Source of the DNA: DASRLE01 sp963825315
GTDB lineage: Bacteria > Verrucomicrobiota > Verrucomicrobiia > Limisphaerales > Palsa-1400
NCBI GenBank assembly: GCA_963825315.1
Contig: CAWGST010000005.1
Location: forward strand, 434,001 to 498,000
Direction of reading: 5' to 3'
Length of the DNA stretch: 64,000 bases
This document shows positions 43,947-51,462 of the stretch, one piece after another. The notes below the pieces were generated by a model. The model was not told the DNA's origin. It worked only from the letters and a program-made list of their open reading frames with translations, and made no database searches. The translations under genes were made by a program, and so were the position numbers. Numbering within the stretch: position 1 is the first letter of the stretch; every line of letters begins with the position of its first letter.

Positions 43947-44034
43947 GCATCACCTTCAGTCGGTCACTAATAATTCACAAAGCTTGCATTCCTCTCTAAT
44001 CCATGATAGTAGAAAAGATGTTCGAAAAAATCTT

Positions 44035-44952
44035 ATGAGGACCATGCGTTTCAGCCGCCGCCAATTTTTGCAAAGTTCCGCGACCGCCACCGGGGCGCTG
44101 ATGTTGAGTCCCGGCGCGCTCACGCAAGCCCGGGCGGCCGCCGCCAAACGCACAGCCGTGGACCAAATGACGCTGGGCCAGACCGGCATCAGGCTCAGCC
44201 GCCTCGGCATGGGCACGGGCACCAACAGCGGGCAGGTGCTGCGCGACCTGGGCCGCAATGGGTTCAACAGCCTGGTGAAATATGCCTATGACCAGGGCAT
44301 CACCTTTTTCGATTGCGCGCAGGCTTACCGAACTTTCGATTGGCTCGGCGGCGCGATCAAGGGCTTGCCGCGCGAGAAGTTGTTCATCCAATCCAAGATT
44401 TGGGGCCAGCCTGATAACGCGCTGGCCACCATCGATCATCACCGCAAGGTGTTCGACACCGATTATGTTGACAGCATGTTGGTCCATTGCATCGTCAAGC
44501 ACGACTGGACCGACCAATGGAAAAGGATGATGGACGGGTTCGACGAGGCGAAGGGAAAGGGATGGATTCGGAGCAAGGGCGTCTCGTGTCACAGCCTGCC
44601 GGCGTTGTGCGGGGCGAGGGCCACGCCCTGGGTTGAAGTGCATCTGGTGCGGATCAATCCCCAGGGCCGGCGCATGGACGGGGAGGAGGAAGAGGTCTGG
44701 CCGGCGGAGGATGAGGGACATGAAGTGGCGCCGGTGTTGAAGGAGATCAAAGCGATGCGCGCCAAAAGCCGTGGCATCATCGGCATGAAGATCATGGGCA
44801 ACGACACTTTTGTCGATGCGGCGGACCGGGAGAAGTCCATCCGTTTCGCGATGTCGCTGCCGGCGCTCGATGCGGTGGTGATTGGCTTCAAGAACCGGGC
44901 GGAGATTGACGAAGCGATTCAACGCATCAACGGAGCGTTGGCGGAGAGTTAG
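44035..44952 (+). CDS. Tat-exported aldo/keto reductase family protein, copy 2
   Basis: 305 aa from ATG 44035 (MRTMRFSRRQFLQSSATATG), chosen because the Tat signal begins here; the longer upstream frame lacks a signal. Same architecture as copy 1 with differences such as GTNSGQVLRDLGRNGF, FFDCAQAYRTFDW and an acidic EEEEVWPAEDEG loop. Its stop overlaps the stop of the homocysteine methyltransferase. The cofactor and substrate are unknown. Confidence 0.85.
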   Translation: MRTMRFSRRQFLQSSATATGALMLSPGALTQARAAAAKRTAVDQMTLGQTGIRLSRLGMGTGTNSGQVLRDLGRNGFNSLVKYAYDQGITFFDCAQAYRTFDWLGGAIKGLPREKLFIQSKIWGQPDNALATIDHHRKVFDTDYVDSMLVHCIVKHDWTDQWKRMMDGFDEAKGKGWIRSKGVSCHSLPALCGARATPWVEVHLVRINPQGRRMDGEEEEVWPAEDEGHEVAPVLKEIKAMRAKSRGIIGMKIMGNDTFVDAADREKSIRFAMSLPALDAVVIGFKNRAEIDEAIQRINGALAES

Positions 44953-45877
44953 CCGCCGCGGTTAAACTTCTCAACTGCCTGGCGGATGGCGTGGGTGTGT
45001 TCGGGCGTGCTGCCGCAGCAGGAACCGATGATCTTCACTCCGGCGGCAAGAACCTCCGGCACAGCGGCAACCATGTCGGACGGGGTTTGTTTATAGACGG
45101 CCTTCCCGCCCTCCAAAACCGGGAGGCCGGCGTTGGGCTGCACCATCGTTGGCAATCGGCAGGCCTGGCCATATATCCGCGCGACCTTCGCCGCCGCTTC
45201 CATATCCATGCCGGTGCCACAGTTCAAGGCCACAAAGTTCGCGCCTTTCTCCTCCGCGAATTCCGCGGCCTTTTCGGGAAACACCCCCATCATCGTCACG
45301 AAAAATGTTTTGTCCGCAGACAAATCGTAAGCCAGGGAAGCAATAATGCAGGGCGCGCCGGCCGCCTTGGCCGCCTCGATGGCCAGGCCAATTTCCTCCA
45401 GCGATGTCTGCGTCTCAATGATGATGGCGTCCGCGCCGCCTTCCACCAGGGCGGCAGTCTGTTCGTCCAGCGCCTTTCGCGCGTCGGCTTGGGAAAGTTC
45501 GCCGTAAGGCTCCAGAATCGCGCCCAATGGACCGATGTCCCCTAGCACATATCCGGCCCGGCCATCAAAGGCCTGGCGCGCGATGCGGACGGCGGCTTGA
45601 TTGATGGCGCGCACGTCTTTGGCAACGCCGTGCCGGGCCAGCGTAATGCGGCTGCCGCCAAACGTATTGGTGATCAGACGATCCGCGCCGGCTTCGGCAT
45701 AACGGCGCTGGATGGCCAGAACGCGCTCCGGCTGAGTCAGGTTCCAAAGTTCGCCGCACGAGCCGTTCTCAAGGCCGGCCAGCATGAGTTGAGTGCCCAT
45801 GGCGCCGTCGCAGACGAGGCGGCGTTCGAGCACAACTTCTTGCAGGAGTTTTTGCATGGTCTGGTTATCCAAGCTCA
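44949..45877 (-). CDS. Homocysteine S-methyltransferase family protein (BHMT/MetH N-terminal type)
   Basis: 309 aa from ATG 45877 (MSLDNQTMQKLLQEVVLERR); 45857 is an alternative. Barrel with LVCDGAMGTQLMLAG, LITNTFGGSRI, GDIGPLGAILEPYG, ADAIIIETQTSLEE and the zinc site: FVALNCGTGMDM (Cys) and IIGSCCGSTPEHT (Cys-Cys). It can pass methyl groups to homocysteine to make methionine, either from a betaine-like donor or from a methyl-corrinoid. Seven kb from the corrinoid genes, so it may be the anabolic outlet for the same methyl pool. Its first 4 bases fall within the 143-bp repeat. Confidence 0.88.
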
Positions 45878-46016
45878 TTCCGGGCGCAAATTCAAGCCTC
45901 AATGGGCACGGCTGAGAGCTTGCATTTCCGCAATGGCCTGTGGCACGGTGATGAGCGGTTGCCGGAGCCGCCTTCGCCGAGGCTACGGCGGCCGGGGTGG
46001 CGAAATGGCAGACGCA
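45874..46016. repeat. 143-bp repeat copy A ending in a 5' tRNA-Leu fragment
   Basis: Aligns without gaps to 47666-47808, with about a dozen mismatches. The right end, from 45991, is GCCGGGGTGGCGAAATGGCA plus GACGCA, the acceptor and D-arm half of tRNA-Leu. Copy A alone continues through the anticodon loop (CAGGACTTAAAAATCA) and then TCCTGTG, so CACAGGA/TCCTGTG (46015-46039) makes a 7-bp hairpin instead of a tRNA. No 3' half is present. Confidence 0.8.
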
Positions 46017-46154
46017 CAGGACTTAAAAATCATCCTGTGGCAGCATGAGGCCCCACCCAAAAACCCGTCAAAAAAAAGCTTGCAAAAGCCGTGCATCAGC
46101 CTATTATAAATCACAGGCTTTGCTATAAACCCCATTAGCAAAGGCGAGGCGTTT

Positions 46155-47279
46155 ATGAAGATTAACCTTTTGCTGCTCGCAGCGTGTGTCAGTGGGGTCA
46201 TGTTGGCGACTGTTACTGCGGTGCTCGGTCAGTTTTCGCATGTAGCGTGTTCAGCAGATGGCAAAAAGATTGTGGCTGTTTTTTATGGCGGCGGAATCTC
46301 CAATTCGATTGATGCGGGCCTAACGTGGCGGTCAAACAACGCGCCCACCGCAAATTGGTGGCCTGTGGCATCTTCAGCCGATGGATCCATGCTTGTGGCA
46401 GCAATCAATGCCGGGGACATTTACACGTCCACAAATTCAGGAGCCACATGGAATCCAACTAGTGCTCCTCCAGAAGGTTGGATCGCTTTGGCTTCTTCAG
46501 AGGATGGCTCTAAACTGGTGGCTGCGGCCGAGTTCGGTCCGGTTTGCACTTCGACTAACGCCGGATCAACTTGGAGATCAAACAACTTGCCAGGTTCACC
46601 GTGGAGTTCGGTCACCTCATCAGCAGACGGTTTGAAACTGGCAGCCGCGGCGATGGGCGCCGACGATTCCGTCGGCGGAATCTACACTTCCGCTGATGCA
46701 GGAGCCACCTGGACATCAAACTGCGTGGCCAACATATATTGGTATGCAATTGCCTCATCGGCAGATGGAATACGATTAGTAGCAGCGGTCGATGGCGGAG
46801 GCATTTACACATCGACGAATTCGGGGGCAAGCTGGGCACAGACCAGCGCACCCATTGCATCGTGGCAATTTTTGGCCTCTTCTGCGGATGGAACCAGGCT
46901 GGCGGCAACCTCAATTGGCTTTATCTACCTTTCGACTAATTCGGGAAGCACTTGGACACCGGCGGAAGACGGAGGGGATTGGTTTCCGGTAGCCTCGTCG
47001 GCGGACGGTGACATCATCATAGCGGGGAATTGGTTTGTACCGTGGATCCTCACCATGCAATTTACCCCGACGCCGTTTTTGAGCATCACGACCTTGAACA
47101 GCAATGTCGTCCTTTCTTGGATTGTGCCCTCGATCAACCTTGGATTGCAGCAGAATGCCGATTTACGCACGACAAACTGGACCGACTTGGGGAATGCCTT
47201 AACACTTACAAACCTCCAATATCAAACGACAGTCTCGTCAACGAAGAAGAACATGTTTTTTCGGCTTATGTCCAAGTGA
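46155..47279 (+). CDS. Secreted BNR/sialidase-like beta-propeller protein
   Basis: 374 aa. Signal peptide about 1-25 (LLLLAACVSGVMLATVTAVLG). Six to seven repeats of about 42 residues follow the pattern W..VASSADGxxLVAA...GGIYTSTNSGATW (for example at 60-100, 102-142, 190-230), a BNR/sortilin-like propeller without visible catalytic residues. The C-terminal 65 residues (TPFLSITTLNSNVVLSWIVP, ...TNWTDLGN..., FFRLMSK) form the beta domain typical of secreted proteins in this lineage. Likely a cell-surface binding protein. Confidence 0.75.
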   Translation: MKINLLLLAACVSGVMLATVTAVLGQFSHVACSADGKKIVAVFYGGGISNSIDAGLTWRSNNAPTANWWPVASSADGSMLVAAINAGDIYTSTNSGATWNPTSAPPEGWIALASSEDGSKLVAAAEFGPVCTSTNAGSTWRSNNLPGSPWSSVTSSADGLKLAAAAMGADDSVGGIYTSADAGATWTSNCVANIYWYAIASSADGIRLVAAVDGGGIYTSTNSGASWAQTSAPIASWQFLASSADGTRLAATSIGFIYLSTNSGSTWTPAEDGGDWFPVASSADGDIIIAGNWFVPWILTMQFTPTPFLSITTLNSNVVLSWIVPSINLGLQQNADLRTTNWTDLGNALTLTNLQYQTTVSSTKKNMFFRLMSK

Positions 47280-47390
47280 GGAATTAGCCGTCCTTTTCGC
47301 CCCGTGTTCATGCCACCATTTCGGCCTCTTTGATGACCAGGCGTTTGTCCCGTTCTTCCCAGCGCAGCACTTTCAGCGTGACTTGCTGCA

Positions 47391-47651
47391 TCAGTTCCTC
47401 AGTGCCCTCGCTTCTACTTTCATCCCTTCCGGTACTGGCGGACAGAGTTTATCCGTCGGGCGCGTTCTTCCCTGGGCAATGTCCTCTTCAACCTCGCGCA
47501 ATAGGGGGTCAAGCGCGCCTGACGCGGAATCAGCTTCACTTTGCTGATCCCACTTGCGATTTCGTTCGGCGGCGAACCAGCGTTCCAATTCGACAAACTC
47601 CCGGGAAGAAAGTTTGGCGATGGCATGTTCGATCTCGGCAACTGAACTCAT
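47391..47651 (-). CDS. Orphan addiction-module antitoxin-like protein
   Basis: 86 aa (MSSVAEIEHAIAKLSSREFV, ELERWFAAERNRKWDQQSEA). SVAEIExAIxxLxxxEFxxLxxWF and WDxQxExDxxSGxLDxLxxEAxxDIAxGRTRP fit a widespread small antitoxin family. The tail after GRTRPT is longer than usual, and a 27-codon frame (47391-47308, MQQVTLKVLRWEERDKRLVI...) overlaps its stop in the position where a toxin would start. No intact toxin is present. Confidence 0.6.
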   Translation of the reverse strand: MSSVAEIEHAIAKLSSREFVELERWFAAERNRKWDQQSEADSASGALDPLLREVEEDIAQGRTRPTDKLCPPVPEGMKVEARALRN

Positions 47652-47665
47652 GCCCCAAATTTAGC

Positions 47666-47808
47666 CTCATTCCGGGGACAAATTCAAGCTTCAATAGGCA
47701 CGGCTGAGAGCTTGCATCTCCGCAATGGCTTGTGGCACGGTGATGAGCGGTGGCCGGAGCCGCCTTCGCCGAGGCTACGGCAGCCGGGGTGGCGAAATGG
47801 CAGACGCA
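47666..47808. repeat. 143-bp repeat copy B ending in a 5' tRNA-Leu fragment
   Basis: Gap-free match to 45874-46016, including GCCGGGGTGGCGAAATGGCA and GACGCA at 47783-47808. After 47808 the sequence is unrelated to tRNA (TCCTCCTTCGCCAAGGC), so this fragment stops at the D-arm. The intact tRNA-Leu starts 77 bp further on. Confidence 0.8.
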
Positions 47809-47885
47809 TCCTCCTTCGCCAAGGCTTCGGCGGATTGGACTTTGGGTTTCGGCGGTGGTTTCATATCACTATCGTCCGATTGATT

Positions 47886-47970
47886 GCCGGAGTGGCGAAA
47901 TGGCAGACGCACAGGACTTAAAATCCTGGGCCCGTAACAGGGCGTGCGGGTTCGAGTCCCGCCTCCGGCA
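47886..47970 (+). tRNA. tRNA-Leu (anticodon UAA)
   Basis: Acceptor GCCGGAG pairs with CTCCGGC; D-arm GCGAAATGGCAGACGC; anticodon arm CAGGA-CTTAAAA-TCCTG gives anticodon TAA; long variable arm GGCCCGTAACAGGGC marks a class II tRNA; T-arm GCGGG-TTCGAGT-CCCGC. The CCA end is encoded (47971-47973). Two partial copies of its 5' half lie upstream. Confidence 0.96.
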
Positions 47971-48076
47971 CCACGTTAAATATTCCCTGTTTTTCTTCTA
48001 AGAAAGTGCGGCCTCCGGTGTCAGTGTATATGAACATGGTGTCCGCTCACGACCAAAAGGATGCCGGGCTTGCCGC

Positions 48077-48664
48077 ATGATCCCACCGGATCAGCGGATT
48101 TGGCCCAGCGTGGCTATGATGCAACCAGACCAGGCCAATGCAGTGCCGGGATGCGAAACGATTCAGGAGCTGTTTCTGGCTCTGGAGTCGCCCCTGTTGA
48201 GTTATGCCTTGCGCCTGGCCGGCGAATTGGGCGCGGCGGAGGACTCGGTTCAGGAAGCGTTTATGAAATTGCAGGCACAGTTCAAAGAGGTGCGCGAGCC
48301 GAGGCACTGGCTCTACCGAACCGTGCATAATCTCGCCTTGAACTACCGCCGGCAGGCCGGGAAAATTGTCACCCTCGAAGTCAACGCCCGCGACGCCTCG
48401 CTGCCAGCCGGCGATCCCGCCGATCCCCTGCCCTTGCCCGATGAGCAAATTGTCCGGTCGGAAGGCATCGGCCTGGTGCGGTTGGTGCTGGAAACCCTGG
48501 ACGAGCGCAGCCGCGAATTGATCCGGCTCAAGTTCAATGAAGACCTCTCCTACAAGGAAATCAGCGAGCGCACCGGCCTGAAGACCGGCCACGTCGGTTA
48601 TCTCCTGCATCACGCGCTCAAAACCATGGCCGGGGAACTGGCCAGAAACGGAGTTGTGCCATGA
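48077..48664 (+). CDS. ECF-type RNA polymerase sigma factor
   Basis: 195 aa (ATG 48077; 48119 possible). Region 2 (about 30-95): LLSYALRLAGELGAAEDSVQ, EAFMKLQAQF, LYRTVHNLALNYRR. Region 4 (about 130-185): LETLDERSRELIRLKFNEDL, SYKEISERTGLKTGHVGYLL, HHALKTM. Its stop overlaps the start of the VWA protein (ATGA), whose N-terminus looks like an anti-sigma domain, so this is a sigma/regulator/effector operon. Confidence 0.92.
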   Translation: MIPPDQRIWPSVAMMQPDQANAVPGCETIQELFLALESPLLSYALRLAGELGAAEDSVQEAFMKLQAQFKEVREPRHWLYRTVHNLALNYRRQAGKIVTLEVNARDASLPAGDPADPLPLPDEQIVRSEGIGLVRLVLETLDERSRELIRLKFNEDLSYKEISERTGLKTGHVGYLLHHALKTMAGELARNGVVP

Positions 48665-51444
48665 ACCCCGAATTACCGCCCAATCCGCGCGCAGAACTTG
48701 AGGCCAGGGTGACGGCTCTGTTGCTGGGCGAATTGTCCGCCGCTGAAGCGGCCAGCATGAGGGAGCTAATCGCGAAGGATGCCGAACTGGGCCGGTTGCG
48801 GGATCGGCTCAGCCTGACCCTGGACCTCCTGCGCGAAACCGCCGCCACACCCGTCGGCGAGACTCCCGCGCAGCCCGCGGCCCTCAAGCTCAGCCCGGCG
48901 CGGCGCGAGAAATTGCTGGCCCATTTCAAGACCATTGCGCCCAAAGAGTTTGCTCCGCCGCCGCGCTGGAAGATGTCATGGCTGGTTCCGCTGGCTGCCG
49001 CGGCGGCGGTTGTGCTGCTGGCCAGTTTGTTCATGCCGGCTCTTAGCAGGTCAAAATCAACGCTATCGGCTGAATTCGGCGATTCTCATGCGCCGTGGTA
49101 TTCGCATTTGAGCCTCCCCAGTTTCACCAAGGCGCGAACGTCGTCACAGCAAAACAGCATCGTCAACAATCTACGGTTGCTCGATAGCGCCAAGCAACAG
49201 TGGGCGGTGGAACAGCGACAACTCGCTACTGCTGTGCCAACCATGGATGACCTCCGACCCTACTTCGGCCACGGGGCAGGCGGCGAACTTCCCTCCGTCG
49301 CTGGCGAAAGGTACTACCTCGGAGCGGTGGGGCAGCAGCCGGTGGCGCAGTTGAAAAATAGGATTGTCACTTTGCCCGGCGAGGAGGGAAATCTGGCGGT
49401 TCTCAACACGCCCGCCCCAGCCCTGGTCGCGCAAGCGTCAACATTGAGGACCAAGTTAGAGCCACCGCCGATGTCCCCTGCTTCTCCGGCGAACCAGACT
49501 GTTCTTGAAGATTTGCGTGAGCGCCGCCTATCCGAAAACGCGCCGGCTGCGGCCCCTTCGGCAAACCAGATAGTTCTTCCTCAGAGCAGCGAACAGCAAC
49601 TCGCGGTTGTGAACAACCAGGATAACAACGGGGCCATCCAGCTAAACGACAATGTTCGTGGTGGCGGCGGTGGTTTCAGTTTTCAAACTGCGGAGAACGG
49701 AAACAGGAGACAAACGAAGCCGCCACCCGCAATGGCCGTTTCGGGCGGAATTGCCGGCACCGTTGCCTCCACGATGGAGGCTGAGAGCGCCAGCGCCCGG
49801 ACCATGGGTTTCACCCAACACGGAATTGCGGTCGATAAATTGGATCTCGAGAGCGCGAAGAACGTTGGACGCACGAGAGGGAACATTCCGGTCGAAAAAG
49901 ATTCTCACAACGTTTTTGTCGCGGCTGAAGGCGTGCCCGTCCCCGTCGCAGCGTCGGCTCCTCCGCCCATTGAGACGGCCGATAATTTCAAGGGCGCCTT
50001 GGCCAACGCCGATGCCGCCCCGGCGGCATTGCCGCCGGTTTCTTCCGCCGGAAAACAGATTGAGCAGAGCGACGCTCCCCTGCCCCGCCCTGTTCTTCCC
50101 GCTCCGGTTCCACAAGCCGAAGTGCTGACGCGCGACAATGCTTTCACCACCTTCTCGCTCAACGTCAGCGATGTCGCCTTCAAGCTGGCGGCGGCCAGTT
50201 TGCAAAATGGCGTGATGCCGGAAGCCGCCAGCATGAGAAGCGAAGAATTCATCAACACCTTCGATTATCGCGATCCGGAACCGGCCCCCGGCGCGCCCAT
50301 CGGTTTTGCCTGGGAACGCGCCGGCAATCCGTTCGCCCACAACCGCGACCTGCTCCGGTTCTCGATCAAGACCGCCGCGCAAGGCCGCCAGGCGGGCCGT
50401 CCGCTCAACCTGGTTCTGCTTCTCGACAAATCCGGCTCGATGGAACGCGCCGACCGCGTCGAAATCATTTCCCAGGCTTTGCGCGTGCTCGCTTCGCAAT
50501 TGCAGCCGCAGGACACGCTCAGTGTGGTGGTGTTCGCGCGCACCGCCCATTTGTTTGTTGACGGCGTGCCCGGCAGTCAGGCGGGCAATGTCGCCAAAGA
50601 TTTGCGCAATCTCACGCCCGAAGGAGGCACCAATCTCGAAGAGGCGATGAAGCTGGCCTACGCCACCGCTTTGCGCCATTACCTGGCCAATGGCGAGAAC
50701 CGCGTCGTGCTGCTGACCGACGGCGCGGCCAATCTCGGCAACGTCGAGCCGGAGGCGCTGAAGCGGAAGGTGGAAACCAACCGCAAACAAGGCATCGCGC
50801 TTGATTGCTTCGGCGTTGGCTGGGACGGGTACAACGATAATTTGCTCGAGACGCTGTCGCGGGCCGGCAATGGCCGTTATGGGTTTATCAACACGCCGGA
50901 GGAGGCCGCCACGGAGTTCGCCGGAAAACTGGCTGGCGCGCTCCGCGTCGCGGCCGCCGACGTGAAGGTGCAAGTCGAATTCAACCCCAATCGAGTAAGG
51001 TCGTATCGGCAGATTGGTTACGCCAAGGATCAACTCAAGAAGGAACAATTCCGCGACAACAGCGTCAGCGCCGCCCAGATCGGCGCGGCGGAATCCGGCA
51101 ACGCGCTTTACACGGTGGAAATCAATGCGGCGGGAGAAGGCCCTCTTGGCACGGTGCATGTGCGCTTCCGCGTCCCCGGCACGACCGATTATCAGGAGCA
51201 CGAATGGACGGTCCCCTACACCGGCAGCGCCGTCCCGCTCGAAAAAGCCAGTCCCGCGATGCGCCTGGCGGCCAGCGCCGCCGCGTTTTCCGAATGGCTG
51301 GCGGCGAGTCCCTATGCCGGTGACGTCACGCCCGACCGGTTGTTGGCTTATTTGAACGGCGTGCCGCAGGTCTATGGCGCCGACACCCGTCCTGCAAGGC
51401 TGGAATGGATGATCCGCCAGGCCAAGAGCATTTCCGGCAAGTAA
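48661..51444 (+). CDS. Membrane-anchored VWA/DUF3520 (YfbK-like) protein with pseudopilin-like insert
   Basis: 927 aa. Residues 1-100 resemble a zinc-less anti-sigma or zf-HC2-like segment (ALLLGELSAAEAASMRELIA). TM about 106-124 (WLVPLAAAAAVVLLASLFM). Residues about 166-235 (NSIVNNLRLLDSAKQQWAVE, VPTMDDLRPYFG, GERYYLGAVGQQP) closely resemble the periplasmic part of Verrucomicrobia-type pseudopilins. After a long disordered region comes a YfbK-like N-terminal motif (FTTFSLNVSDVAFKLAAASL), a VWA domain with MIDAS LLLDKSGSME (about 587-596) and TDGAANLG, and a DUF3520-type C-terminus (MRLAASAAAFSEWLAASPYA). Probably senses or assembles an envelope structure. Confidence 0.82.
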   Translation: MNPELPPNPRAELEARVTALLLGELSAAEAASMRELIAKDAELGRLRDRLSLTLDLLRETAATPVGETPAQPAALKLSPARREKLLAHFKTIAPKEFAPPPRWKMSWLVPLAAAAAVVLLASLFMPALSRSKSTLSAEFGDSHAPWYSHLSLPSFTKARTSSQQNSIVNNLRLLDSAKQQWAVEQRQLATAVPTMDDLRPYFGHGAGGELPSVAGERYYLGAVGQQPVAQLKNRIVTLPGEEGNLAVLNTPAPALVAQASTLRTKLEPPPMSPASPANQTVLEDLRERRLSENAPAAAPSANQIVLPQSSEQQLAVVNNQDNNGAIQLNDNVRGGGGGFSFQTAENGNRRQTKPPPAMAVSGGIAGTVASTMEAESASARTMGFTQHGIAVDKLDLESAKNVGRTRGNIPVEKDSHNVFVAAEGVPVPVAASAPPPIETADNFKGALANADAAPAALPPVSSAGKQIEQSDAPLPRPVLPAPVPQAEVLTRDNAFTTFSLNVSDVAFKLAAASLQNGVMPEAASMRSEEFINTFDYRDPEPAPGAPIGFAWERAGNPFAHNRDLLRFSIKTAAQGRQAGRPLNLVLLLDKSGSMERADRVEIISQALRVLASQLQPQDTLSVVVFARTAHLFVDGVPGSQAGNVAKDLRNLTPEGGTNLEEAMKLAYATALRHYLANGENRVVLLTDGAANLGNVEPEALKRKVETNRKQGIALDCFGVGWDGYNDNLLETLSRAGNGRYGFINTPEEAATEFAGKLAGALRVAAADVKVQVEFNPNRVRSYRQIGYAKDQLKKEQFRDNSVSAAQIGAAESGNALYTVEINAAGEGPLGTVHVRFRVPGTTDYQEHEWTVPYTGSAVPLEKASPAMRLAASAAAFSEWLAASPYAGDVTPDRLLAYLNGVPQVYGADTRPARLEWMIRQAKSISGK

Positions 51445-51462
51445 ATCACTCACGAAGCATCT

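Noticed and set aside
49642..51453. 603-aa minus-strand frame opposite the VWA gene
   Set aside because: Antisense shadow of a strongly supported gene with a MIDAS motif; composition is atypical.
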